Source: Methanobrevibacter_A acididurans (GTDB lineage: Archaea > Methanobacteriota > Methanobacteria > Methanobacteriales > Methanobacteriaceae). Taken from it: a DNA stretch of 64,000 bases. The DNA is taken from the NCBI RefSeq assembly GCF_046197875.1, contig NZ_CP166991.1, positions 620,001 to 684,000 on the forward strand. The letters run 5' to 3'. Positions 17,799-26,175 of the stretch are shown here, piece by piece (within the stretch, counting starts at the first letter, position 1; each line of letters starts with the position of its first letter). A program made the translations under genes and the position numbers. The notes beneath the pieces are model-generated. The model was given only the letters and a program-made list of their open reading frames with translations, was not told where the DNA came from and ran no database searches.

Positions 17799-17845
17799 GA
17801 AGATTAAAATAAATATCAATTTTTTTTTAATCTTCTTTTTTTTTA
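17797..17845 (+). terminator. Hairpin plus T-tract between psmA and the SBDS gene
   Basis: AAGAAGATTAAAA (17797-17809) and TTTTAATCTTCTT (17825-17837) form a perfect 13-bp stem with a 15-base loop, followed immediately by a run of T. This resembles an intrinsic terminator just after psmA and immediately before the ribosome binding site of the next gene, so it might attenuate rather than end transcription. Confidence 0.6.
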
Positions 17846-17864
17846 AAGGGAGGGTATGATTGTT

Positions 17865-18569
17865 ATGGTTAATGTAGATGATGCAATTATTGCAAGGTTA
17901 GAATCTTATGGGGAAAAATTTGAGATTTTAGTTGATGCTGATTTAGCTGCTGATTTTAGAAACCCCGACCATACAGAAGAAATACCAATTGAAGATATAT
18001 TAGCAGTTGAAGAAATATTTAAAGATTCTAAAAAAGGAGATAAAGCTTCTGAAGAAGCTATGGAAAAAGTTTTTGATACAGTTGAACCTTTAGAAGTTGC
18101 AAAACAAATACTTGATAAAGGACAAGTTCAATTAACCGCTGAACAAAGACGTCATATGCAAGAAGATAAACGTAGAATGGTAATTAATACTATTGCACGT
18201 GAATCAATTAATCCACAAACAGGTTATCCTCATCCCGCACAACGTATTGAAAATGCTATGGATGAATGTAAAGTTAAAATTGATCCATTTACAAGTGTGG
18301 ATCAGCAAGTTAAAACTGCACTTAAAGCTATTAAAGTTAAAATACCTATACGTTTTGAAAGGGTTAAAATGGCTGTTCGTCTTCCAGGAGATGTGACCGG
18401 ACATGCTTATAAAGAAATTAATAGTTTGGGTAAAATTTTAAATGAAGAATGGCAACAAGATGGATCTTGGATTGGTATAGTTGAGATTCCAGGTGGTTTA
18501 CAAGATGCTTTTAATCATAAGATGGCCTCTATATCTAGAGGGGAAGCTGAAACTAAATTAATTAAATAA
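17865..18569 (+). CDS. Ribosome maturation protein SDO1/SBDS homologue
   Basis: 234 residues from the ATG at 17865; the ATG at 17856 is only 1 base from the binding site GGGAGGG (17848-17854), so the second is better spaced. The family features are clear: DDAIIARLESYGEKFEILVD at the start, QLTAEQRRHM in the middle and GTG-like SWIGIVEIPGG at the end. SBDS removes the anti-association factor from new large subunits in eukaryotes and is thought to act similarly in archaea. It sits between psmA and rrp4, the conserved archaeal order. Confidence 0.95.
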   Translation: MVNVDDAIIARLESYGEKFEILVDADLAADFRNPDHTEEIPIEDILAVEEIFKDSKKGDKASEEAMEKVFDTVEPLEVAKQILDKGQVQLTAEQRRHMQEDKRRMVINTIARESINPQTGYPHPAQRIENAMDECKVKIDPFTSVDQQVKTALKAIKVKIPIRFERVKMAVRLPGDVTGHAYKEINSLGKILNEEWQQDGSWIGIVEIPGGLQDAFNHKMASISRGEAETKLIK

Positions 18570-18595
18570 AAAATTTTTTTGGAGATATAAAGATT

Positions 18596-19846
18596 ATGTT
18601 ATATGTAGATGAAAAAGATTTAGTGATTCCTGGTGAAGTCTTAGCTGAAGGTGACTTTTATTCAGGAAGAGGAACCTTCCAAGAAAACGGTTCTATCTGT
18701 TCAAAACTTATGGGATTAGTTTCCCTTCGTAATAAAAAGATTAGTGTAACTCCTCTTAAAAGTAAATACATTCCTAAACGAGGGGATGTTGTTATCGGTA
18801 AAATTCAAGAAGTAAGATTCTCAATGTGGGATGTTGATATTAATTCACCATATTCAGGTATTTTATCTGGTTCTGAGGTTTTTGGAAGAGATAAAAGAGA
18901 ATTGAAAAGTGTTTATGATGTTGGTGACACTCTCTTTTTTAGAATCATTGATGTCGATGAAGTTAAAAAAGCTAAACTTGGTTTAAAAGGTCGTGGAATG
19001 GGTAAATTCTATGGAGGTATTATAGTAAGTATTTCACCTACTAAAGTACCTAGACTCATAGGTAAAAAAGGTTCTATGATTAATATGATTAAGGATAAAA
19101 CTCATTGTAAAATTGTTGTTGGTCAAAATGGTTTAGTCTGGGTTAAAGGTGAAGAACATATGCAACAATTAACTAAAGAGATTATTAATCAAATTGAAGA
19201 ACAAGCTCATACTAGTGGATTAACTAATCGTATTCGAGATAAATTATGTTTAATTATTGATGGTAAATTACCAGAACCAGAACCTGAAGTTGAAGCTGAA
19301 AATGATGTTAAGTTTTTTGATAATTCACCAAAACACGAAATTTTAGACGATAATGATGAAGATGTTCTAGCTAAACCTACTCTTCAAAACTTTAAAGATG
19401 ATTTAGATGAAGATGATGGTTTTATTGGTGATTCTGTAATTGAAGAAGTAAGTGATGTTGAAGATTTCAGTAAAGATACCTTATCTAATTCTAATAGTAT
19501 TGATGAAATTTCTATAACTGAAGAAGATAATCAAGATTTCGATGTTAAAGAAGATACTCCTATTGAAAATTTAGAAGATGTTTTAGAAGAAGATAATGAA
19601 ATTACAGGCATTGAATCTGATTTAATATCTGAAGTTCGAGCTAAGGTAGAAGCTGATTCAAATAAAGCAAATAATAATGGTTTGAAGTTTAAGACTTTTG
19701 GTAAATCAAAGTTTAATGATAAAGTTGATAAACATTCTAAATTACATTTTGGCACTATTTCCCAAGCAGATGGGAGAAGTTCTAGTAGTATTTTGAATCC
19801 TGAAACTAAAGGTAAGAAATCTAGTAAATGGAGAAAATTAGATTAA
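18596..19846 (+). CDS. rrp4: Exosome subunit Rrp4 with long acidic C-terminal extension
   Basis: 416 residues, against roughly 230-300 usual for archaeal Rrp4. The N-terminal domain (1-60), an S1 domain (about 60-135) and a KH domain with VPRLIGKKGSMINMI (about 150-210) form a complete cap protein of the archaeal exosome, which binds RNA and feeds it into the Rrp41-Rrp42 ring. From about residue 222 an extra stretch of about 190 residues, strongly acidic and low-complexity, ends in a basic SKWRKLD. GGAGAT nine bases before the ATG supports the start. The extension may be a disordered binding region; it is inferred, not known. Confidence 0.93.
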   Translation: MLYVDEKDLVIPGEVLAEGDFYSGRGTFQENGSICSKLMGLVSLRNKKISVTPLKSKYIPKRGDVVIGKIQEVRFSMWDVDINSPYSGILSGSEVFGRDKRELKSVYDVGDTLFFRIIDVDEVKKAKLGLKGRGMGKFYGGIIVSISPTKVPRLIGKKGSMINMIKDKTHCKIVVGQNGLVWVKGEEHMQQLTKEIINQIEEQAHTSGLTNRIRDKLCLIIDGKLPEPEPEVEAENDVKFFDNSPKHEILDDNDEDVLAKPTLQNFKDDLDEDDGFIGDSVIEEVSDVEDFSKDTLSNSNSIDEISITEEDNQDFDVKEDTPIENLEDVLEEDNEITGIESDLISEVRAKVEADSNKANNNGLKFKTFGKSKFNDKVDKHSKLHFGTISQADGRSSSSILNPETKGKKSSKWRKLD

Positions 19847-19881
19847 ATATTATATTTTTTTAATAATTATGAGGTGTTAGT

Positions 19882-20574
19882 ATTTCAGAGGATACTTTAC
19901 GAGGCGATGGTAGAAAATTTGATGAACTTCGTCCAATAAAAATTGAAGCAGGAGTTTTAAAACGGGCAGACGGGTCTGCTTATGTTGAAATGGGTGGAAA
20001 TAAGATTTTAGCTAGTGTTTATGGTCCTAGATCCACTTATATGAGAAGATTTTTACGTCCAGATACTGGTGTTATTAGAGTTAGATATAATATGGCTCCA
20101 TTTTCAGTGGATGATCGTAAGAGACCAGGTCCAGATAGACGTAGTATAGAAATTAGTAAGATAGCTGAGGATGCTTTACGTCCAGCTTTACTTTTAGAAA
20201 GTTTCCCTAATAGTATGGTTGAAGTTAGTATTGAAGTCATTGAAGCTGAAGGAGGTACTCGTTGTGCGGGTATTACTGCAGCTGCAGTTGCTCTTGCTGA
20301 TGCGGGTGTTCCTATGAAAGATATTCCTGTAGGTTGTGCTGCTGGTAAGATGGATGATAAAGTTGTTCTTGATTTATCTGAAATTGAAGATAAAGAAGGA
20401 CAAGCTGATGTTCCTATAGTTATATTGCCTCGTACTGAGGAAATTACACTTTTACAAGCGGATGGTAATTTAACTGAAGATGAATTTGAAGAAGCTTTAG
20501 ATTTAGCTATTGGTGGTTGTCAACAAATTGCTGAATATCAAAGAAAAGCTTTAAAAGCTAGATATGGGGAATAA
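19882..20574 (+). CDS. rrp41: Exosome subunit Rrp41 (catalytic RNase PH), probable ATT start
   Basis: About 230 residues. The conserved N-terminus (LRGDGRKFDELRPIKIEAG) is encoded upstream of the first in-frame ATG at 19990, and the frame is closed by TGA at 19870. Between them there is no ATG, GTG or TTG. GAGGTG at 19871-19876 is well placed for initiation at the ATT at 19882, giving M-S-E-D-T-L. The catalytic RNase PH core is intact, including RRSIEISKI and the phosphate-binding region near GGTRCAG. Rrp41 is the active subunit of the exosome ring. rrp42 begins 2 bases after its stop. Confidence 0.92.
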   Translation: MSEDTLRGDGRKFDELRPIKIEAGVLKRADGSAYVEMGGNKILASVYGPRSTYMRRFLRPDTGVIRVRYNMAPFSVDDRKRPGPDRRSIEISKIAEDALRPALLLESFPNSMVEVSIEVIEAEGGTRCAGITAAAVALADAGVPMKDIPVGCAAGKMDDKVVLDLSEIEDKEGQADVPIVILPRTEEITLLQADGNLTEDEFEEALDLAIGGCQQIAEYQRKALKARYGE

Positions 20575-20576
20575 TT

Positions 20577-21365
20577 ATGGATATTGTACCGGAAATCACA
20601 AAGAATAGTATTACTAAGTTAATTAATGAAGGTGAAAGACCTGATGGTAGATCTGTAGATGAATACCGTAATATTTTTGTTGAACCAGGTGTTATAAGTA
20701 AGGCTGAAGGTTCAGCTAGAGTTAAATTAGGTGATACTCAGGTAATTGCAGGAATTAAGCCTAGTATTGGTACTCCTTTCCCTGATACTCCTGATGTTGG
20801 AGTTTTAATGACTAATTGTGAATTATTACCTATGGCTTCACCTGATTTTGAAGCAGGTCCACCTAGTCCTGATAGTGTTGAATTAGCACGTGTTGTTGAT
20901 CGTGGAATTCGTGAAAGTCAATTAATTGATTTAGATAAATTATGTATTAAAGAAGGCGAAAAAGTTTGGATGCTATTTGTGGATTTACATGTAATAGATT
21001 ATGATGGAAACCTTTTTGATGCATGTAACCTTGCAGTAATGAGTGCTTTAATGGATTGTAAAATACCACAAGCTACTTTAGTTGATGATGAAGTGGAATT
21101 GGATTATGATAATATGGTTTCTTTATCTATTAATGATAAATTATCTTTAAGTACTTTTGTTAAGATTGGTGATGGAATAGTATTGGATCCAAGTTTAGAT
21201 GAAGAAAGAATTTTAGATGCTAGATTAACTGTGGGTATTAGTGAAGAAGGTAATTGTGTTTGTTCCATGCAAAAAGGTGGAAGTGAACCTTTAACACGTG
21301 ATGAAATTTTAGATTCAGTTCATACAGCATTTGAAGTTAAAGATGGCTTACTTGGAAACTTGTAA
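20577..21365 (+). CDS. rrp42: Exosome subunit Rrp42
   Basis: 262 residues, normal for archaeal Rrp42. It has the RNase PH-like fold with GERPDGRSVDEYRNI, PDTPDVGVLMTNCEL and the late VGISEEGNCVCSMQKGG segment. Rrp42 alternates with Rrp41 in the hexameric exosome ring; it lacks its own phosphorolytic site but shapes the active site of Rrp41. Translational coupling with rrp41 is likely (2-base gap). A hairpin with T-run follows the stop. Confidence 0.95.
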   Translation: MDIVPEITKNSITKLINEGERPDGRSVDEYRNIFVEPGVISKAEGSARVKLGDTQVIAGIKPSIGTPFPDTPDVGVLMTNCELLPMASPDFEAGPPSPDSVELARVVDRGIRESQLIDLDKLCIKEGEKVWMLFVDLHVIDYDGNLFDACNLAVMSALMDCKIPQATLVDDEVELDYDNMVSLSINDKLSLSTFVKIGDGIVLDPSLDEERILDARLTVGISEEGNCVCSMQKGGSEPLTRDEILDSVHTAFEVKDGLLGNL

Positions 21366-21395
21366 ATAGGATGTTTTTATTTAATTCCTATTTTT
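21364..21395 (+). terminator. Hairpin plus T-run after rrp42
   Basis: AAATAGGA (21364-21371) pairs with TCCTATTT (21386-21393) over a 14-base loop and leads into TTTTTC. It overlaps the end of rrp42 and precedes a gap of about 290 bp, so it probably ends the psmA-rrp42 transcript. Confidence 0.5.
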
Positions 21396-21676
21396 CTATT
21401 TTTTTAAGCTTTTTTACCATTAACTTTAAATACTTTTAAATCTTATATTAGTATATTATATGTTTTAACAATAATTTTGATTGTTAAAATTTAAGTAAAA
21501 AAATAATTCTATTTTATTATATTAAAAAAAATATTTTTTTTATAAAAATCTAAAATAAAATATTATGGGATTTGAAAATTAATTTTCATTCTAAGGTTTT
21601 TAAATGAATTTTTTCTAAAAAGGTAAAAAGAATTAATTTTAATATAATTTTTTATTTATTCAAATAAATTTTTTAA
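21396..21676. other. Non-coding gap upstream of L37Ae
   Basis: About 280 bp of AT-rich sequence with no reading frame. TTAACTTTAAATACTTTTAAATC near 21420-21442 contains TATA-like TTTAAATA elements that could drive the L37Ae-rpoP unit. No RNA gene was recognised. Confidence 0.35.
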
Positions 21677-21685
21677 GTGATTATT

Positions 21686-21952
21686 ATGGCAAGAACAAAG
21701 AAAGTTGGTATAACAGGCCGTTTCGGAGCAAGATACGGAAGAAAAGCAAAAAGATCCGTTAAGAACATTGAAGAAAACATGAAACAAAAACATGTTTGTC
21801 CTAGATGTGATAGACCTTATGTTAAAAGAGTAAGTGCAGGAATTTGGAAATGTACTAAATGTGGTACAGTCTTTACTGGAGGAGCTTATGTTCCTGAAAC
21901 CCCTATGGTTAAATCTGCAACTCGTAATATCAAAGGATTAGGAGGAGACTAA
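21686..21952 (+). CDS. rpl37ae: 50S ribosomal protein L37Ae
   Basis: 88 residues from the ATG at 21686 (MARTKKVGITGRFGARYG, the conserved start); a GTG at 21677 lies within the ribosome binding site. It carries the zinc finger CPRCD...CTKCG and the conserved ending TFTGGAYVPETP. L37Ae is a large-subunit zinc protein. Its stop codon lies two bases before the start of rpoP, and its last codons supply the rpoP ribosome binding site GGAGGAG. Confidence 0.95.
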   Translation: MARTKKVGITGRFGARYGRKAKRSVKNIEENMKQKHVCPRCDRPYVKRVSAGIWKCTKCGTVFTGGAYVPETPMVKSATRNIKGLGGD

Positions 21953-21953
21953 A

Positions 21954-22085
21954 CTGTATAGATGTCCAGAATGTGGAACTGAAGTCGACCATCATGGATA
22001 TATGGAAAATAAGTGTCCTAAGTGCCGATATAGAATTTTATTTAAGGAAGTTCCTAAAGTAAGAAAACTAGTTAAAGCACGATAA
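21954..22085 (+). CDS. rpoP: DNA-directed RNA polymerase subunit P (Rpo12), CTG start
   Basis: 43 residues. The product begins with CTG read as Met, then YRCPECGTEVDHHG, and has the second zinc pair in CPKCRYRILFKE, ending KVRKLVKAR. This is the archaeal/eukaryotic Rpb12-like zinc-ribbon subunit needed for polymerase assembly. No ATG, GTG or TTG is available: the only in-frame ATG comes after the first zinc knuckle. GGAGGAG (21941-21947) lies 6 bases before the CTG, inside the end of L37Ae. The short length and unusual start make it easily missed. Confidence 0.92.
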   Translation: MYRCPECGTEVDHHGYMENKCPKCRYRILFKEVPKVRKLVKAR

Positions 22086-22258
22086 TTTTTTAAACTTTTT
22101 TTTACTTATCTAAAAAAAATATTATTAAATATTTTTTTTCTAAAAAAACTTTTTTTTTAATAAAAACTTTGAATATATACTATTTTTTTATAAATTTAAA
22201 AATAATATAAAAAGAAAAATTCCTAAATTTTTTTTATGGGAGAATTAAATGATTATTT

Positions 22259-22768
22259 ATGTTAATTTCAACATCTAGAAAACCATCACAAAAAACAAGA
22301 AAGTTTTGTAAAAATTTATCCCATGCTTTTGATTTTGATTACACTAATCGTGGAAAATCTTCTATTAGAGATTTACTTGTTAAAAGTAAAGAACTTGGAA
22401 GAAATGGTTTATTGTTAATTTATGAAATCAAAGGAAATCCAAGTAAAATGACTTTTATTTCATCAATAGGTGAAGAAGAGTTAGCATTATTAATTTCTGC
22501 TGAAACTTGTAATGAACGATTACATATTAAGCCTAAAGATTTGAAAATTCGTAATGATTTTTCAGGTTTAAGTCCTTTATGTGATGTGCTTGGTTTTGAA
22601 GTGGATAATAAAAGTAAATTAAGTTCTAATTATCTTCATTTTAGATCTGCTGATAATGGTAATGAAGAGGGCTTATATAATCTTCCAATTGCAATTATAG
22701 ATTTTTATAATAAGTTTGGGGATAAAATAGATCTTCGAATTAATGTTAAAAAGATTGTGGTTGATTAA
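22259..22768 (+). CDS. Brix domain ribosome-biogenesis protein
   Basis: 169 residues. It opens MLISTSRKPSQKTRKFCKNL, the typical start of archaeal Brix/IMP4-like proteins, with NRGKSSIRDLL and LLLIYEIKGNP following and a beta-rich C-terminal half. These proteins act in rRNA processing and ribosome assembly. The ATG at 22259 lies rather far from GGGAG (22238-22242); an ATG at 22249 is in another frame and closes after nine codons, so initiation may be weak or may use a nearby non-standard codon. It belongs to the conserved archaeal order L37Ae, rpoP, Brix, pcc1, prefoldin beta. Confidence 0.88.
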   Translation: MLISTSRKPSQKTRKFCKNLSHAFDFDYTNRGKSSIRDLLVKSKELGRNGLLLIYEIKGNPSKMTFISSIGEEELALLISAETCNERLHIKPKDLKIRNDFSGLSPLCDVLGFEVDNKSKLSSNYLHFRSADNGNEEGLYNLPIAIIDFYNKFGDKIDLRINVKKIVVD

Positions 22769-22799
22769 AAAATTAATTAATAGTTAAGGGGTTGTTTTT

Positions 22800-23069
22800 A
22801 TCCTTGAGAGTACTAGTAAATTTTTAAACAGTATTAAATCTAATATTGAAATAGAATTTGAGGATTGTAATCAGGCACGTATTGTTCATGATTCTATTTT
22901 GCTTGAATTTGAAAGTTCTCCAGATTATCGGAGTACTATGAATATTATTCAAGAGGGTAATGTTTTAATTTTAAGTATTGATGCTGAGGATGCTACTAGT
23001 TTTCGTGCAAGTCTTAATTCTGCTATTAAATGGATGAAATTATCCGTAGAAATTAATGAATTAGTTTAA
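22800..23069 (+). CDS. pcc1: KEOPS complex subunit Pcc1, probable ATC start
   Basis: About 89 residues. The sequence LESTSKFLNSIKSNIEIEFE, then ARIVHDSILLEFESSP, ISIDAEDATSFRASLNS-like residues and AIKWMKLSVEI match Pcc1, the small dimerising subunit of the KEOPS complex that makes the t6A modification of tRNA. No ATG, GTG or TTG occurs in frame before the conserved region. AAGGGG (near 22786-22791) suits initiation at ATC 22800. The position between the Brix and prefoldin-beta genes is the conserved archaeal one, which supports the call. Confidence 0.88.
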   Translation: MLESTSKFLNSIKSNIEIEFEDCNQARIVHDSILLEFESSPDYRSTMNIIQEGNVLILSIDAEDATSFRASLNSAIKWMKLSVEINELV

Positions 23070-23178
23070 AACTTTTTATGGATAAGGTTTAAATAGATTA
23101 TTAAATATATTTAATTATAGTATTTATTATAAAATTTATATTATGTTTTTAGAAAAATTTTAAAGGTGGATGATTATT

Positions 23179-23550
23179 ATGGATATTCCAAAAAATGTAC
23201 AAGAACAATTAAATCAATTTCAACAATTACAACAACAAGCTCAAATGATTGCAACTCAAAAAAATACTAATGATATTCAAATTAAGGAAACTGAATCTGC
23301 TCTTGAAGAATTAAAGAAAGCTGATAAAGATGCTGATGTTTTTAAGACTGCAGGTAATTTACTTATTAAAGTAGATCATGATGAGATTAATAGTGAACTT
23401 GAAGATAAACTTGAAACTTATAATCTTAGACAACAAACTATGTCTCGTCAAGAAGATCGTGTTATGAAAAAGCTTAAAGAAATGCAAGCTAATATTGAAA
23501 AATCTATGAAAGGTTTACAATATAATAGTGAACCTTCTGATGTGGAATAA
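23179..23550 (+). CDS. pfdB: Prefoldin subunit beta
   Basis: 123 residues from the ATG at 23179 (MDIPKNVQEQLNQFQQLQQQ, the family start); the ATG at 23170 lies within one base of the AAAGGTGG binding site. The protein is two coiled-coil helices joined by a beta hairpin (VFKTAGNLLIKVDHDEI), as in prefoldin beta. With the alpha subunit it forms a jellyfish-shaped hexamer holding unfolded proteins for the chaperonin. It lies at its usual place next to pcc1. Confidence 0.95.
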   Translation: MDIPKNVQEQLNQFQQLQQQAQMIATQKNTNDIQIKETESALEELKKADKDADVFKTAGNLLIKVDHDEINSELEDKLETYNLRQQTMSRQEDRVMKKLKEMQANIEKSMKGLQYNSEPSDVE

Positions 23551-23646
23551 AAGATTTATTTTTAAGTGAAGAATTTATTTTCTTACTTTTTTTAATATTT
23601 TCTTATTTTTTTATAGTTTATTAATTCTTTTTTGTGTGTGTTTTTT

Positions 23647-23943
23647 ATGAAGGTTCTTAAAGATTTGTCTGAGGATGATTTAGTTACAATTTCTGATTTT
23701 TTATCTAATGAGATTAATCGGGAAATAGGTTTTATTTCTAATCCTAAAGAGATTATTGGTATGGATGTTAATGTTAAAGTTGCTTTTGATGATATTGATA
23801 AGCGTTTAGATGTTGATACTGATGTTGATTTAGATACTGATAGTTTGTCTAATTTAGGTGAGGATGCTATTGGTGAAGCTGTTGATCGTGCTTATAAAAA
23901 GTTAGATAATTTTATTGATGCTCATTTTAAGGTGGATGAGTAA
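23647..23943 (+). CDS. DUF3194 family protein
   Basis: 98 residues from the ATG at 23647. A small acidic protein with alternating helices and beta strands: LKDLSEDDLVTISDFLSNEI, MDVNVKVAFDD and a DVDTDVDLDTD repeat. It matches the DUF3194 family, which follows prefoldin beta in Methanobacteriales. No clear ribosome binding site is visible; in-frame TTG and GTG codons further upstream are unlikely. Function unknown. It is the last gene of the superoperon before an insertion sequence. Confidence 0.75.
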   Translation: MKVLKDLSEDDLVTISDFLSNEINREIGFISNPKEIIGMDVNVKVAFDDIDKRLDVDTDVDLDTDSLSNLGEDAIGEAVDRAYKKLDNFIDAHFKVDE

Positions 23944-24129
23944 TTTCTTTTTTTATTTTTTTATTCTTTTTTTTATGGGTTTTTTTATATAAAAAATATT
24001 TATTCAAGTTAAATTTATTTTTTATAAAGTTAAATTTATATACTTGTTTTTAGATAATATAAAATGGTCCATATAAAAAAACAATAAAAAAACTGTTTTT
24101 TTTATTAATTAATTTTTTTTAATCTAAGG

Positions 24130-25909
24130 GAGGGTTGGCCAAAAATTGATTTTTTAATTTTTTGTAATACTTTTTTTATTTTATTTTTTTAGTTATTATT
24201 TTTCATGTTTTTTGTTTTTGTTGTCATTTTTGGGTGTGAATTTTTTTTTAATGTGTTTTATTTTCTTGGTATTGTTTTATATTAATTTTTAGTGTTGTTT
24301 TTTTTATTTTAAGAGTTTTTAAATAGTTATATTTTATACTAGTGGTTACATATATTAATATTAAGTATTATTAATTTATTGGTGTTAGTTATGGATATTG
24401 AACAGTCTAGTTTTAAATTGGAGCGTTTGGATGATGATATTCCTAAGGATCATCTTTCTCGTTTTATTGTGCGTTTTGTTGATGAATTTTTCCCAATTTT
24501 GGAAGTTGAAGAAAACATGGGAGGAAGGGTAGACCTTTTTATCGGTTCGTGAAATGTTTAAATTAATTATTTATGCTTTTAATAATGGTGTTACTAGTTC
24601 TAAAGTTATAGAAGATCATGCTAAGTATCATAAAATTTATTTATATGTTTCTAATGGAATTAAACCTTCTCAAAGAAGTATTCGAAGATTCATCCGTGAT
24701 TATGGTTATTTGTTTAATGTTTTTATTGGAAGTACTTTACTTTTTCCAAATGAATTAGGAATCACAGATTTTAAGCATATATCCATTGATAGAACTATTA
24801 AAAAAGCATACAACTCTAAATTTAATGTTTTGCATGAAAAGGACATTAATACTTTAATTCAGTATTATAATGGATTAAAGTTACCTAATAAAAAAATTAA
24901 AAAGCTCCACGTCCAGCACGTAAATTGATTGAACGAACAGATTTAAACAATGAAGATAAATTAGAATTATTATTTGAGTTACAAACTCAATTAAAGATGT
25001 CTGGTCAAAATACAGTACCTGTAAACGATGTTGAAGCTCGTTGGATGCAAAATAAACAAGGATTAAATGAGGTCGCATACAATGTTGAAAGCGCTGTAGG
25101 CACCGTTTCCAAACTTATTTGTGCAGTAAAAGTTTCACAAAAACCAACAGGCCATTATGAATTACTAGAAATAGTTAAAAATGCAATTAATAACATCAAC
25201 GATGAACCAGAATATGTAAGTGCAGATACAGGATACCACACCTAAACTAGCTTTCAATACTTAGAAAAAAATAATATTAAAGGATTAATACCGGATAGAA
25301 AACAAACTCGAGAGAATACAGGAAGATTAAGTGAAAACCCATTCCATAAAAGACCACTTCAAGCATGATCTAGAAAAAGACACTTACATTTGCCCAAACA
25401 ACCAAGAACTACCTTTCCAACAAGAAATCAAACATTACTTAGAAAATGAAACCAAACTTTATAAAATTGAAAGAAGATACTGGAACTACAATGCATGCCA
25501 AGACTGCCCCGATAAAGAAAAATGCTACAAAGGAACACAAAGACAAATAACATAATTCACAATTAACACAGCCCTAAAAATGAAAAAACATATGGAAACA
25601 GAAGAATACAAAAATATGTTTAAAAAAAGATCAAGCACAGTAGAAGCACCATTCGGAACACTTAAAACTTACTACCACATAAATGAACTACCAACAACAG
25701 GAATATAACACACAGAACACATACTAGCACTACAAGCACTAACATACATCCTAAAAAGGCTAAATCACATAATTAAAAACGAATACGACGAAACAGACAA
25801 CATAAACCAATTCATAGAAAAAATAGGAGCAACACTCAACCTAAAATGCAAAACCACAGAAAAAAAAGTAATACCAAAAAATATCAAAAATTATTTTTGG
25901 CCAACACTC
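24130..25909 (+). mobile_element. Decayed IS1182-like insertion sequence
   Basis: The element is bounded by 17-bp terminal inverted repeats, GAGGGTTGGCCAAAAAT (24130-24146) and the reverse complement of GAGTGTTGGCCAAAAAT (25893-25909), with one mismatch. TAAG occurs just outside both ends (24125-24128 and 25910-25913) and may be what is left of a target duplication. It carries one broken transposase gene. About 1.78 kb. It sits between the exosome superoperon and a frame-broken secreted-protein gene. Confidence 0.82.
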
Positions 25910-25912
25910 TAA
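24391..25912 (+). pseudogene. Transposase pseudogene, IS1182 family
   Basis: Reading across frames from the ATG at 24391 recovers the order of a full transposase: an N-terminal DHLSRFIVRFVDEFFP segment, MFKLIIYAFNNGVTSSKVIE, the middle ISIDRTIKKAYNSKFN and DVEARWMQNKQGLNEVAYNV, the catalytic SADTGYHT, the cysteine motif CQDCPDKEKCYKGTQRQI, and the terminal STVEAPFGTLKTYYHINELP. A frameshift near 24530, further shifts near 24920 and 25330, and stop codons at 25243 and around 25553-25710 break it, so it cannot make transposase. Its last codons run into the right inverted repeat. Confidence 0.85.
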
Positions 25913-26175
25913 GAATGGAATAAAAATTTCATCCTTAAAAAACATTTAATACTATTTTTAAAAATAAAATATTTTTTAATTATTAAAAAGATAATTTTAA
26001 TAAATTTTTATCTTTATTAAACAATTTTTCTAACATATTTTTTTTAATAATATTCAACAAAAATAATTTTTATTAATCCAAAAAATTTATTTACTTAAAA
26101 ATTTAATATAATTTTTTAGATTTTATACAAATTTAATATAGAAAAAAATTTTTAGAAATAAGGAGGAAATTTTTC

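Noticed and set aside
18193..18404. Overlapping frames inside the SBDS gene
   Set aside because: Out-of-frame shadows of the SBDS coding sequence.
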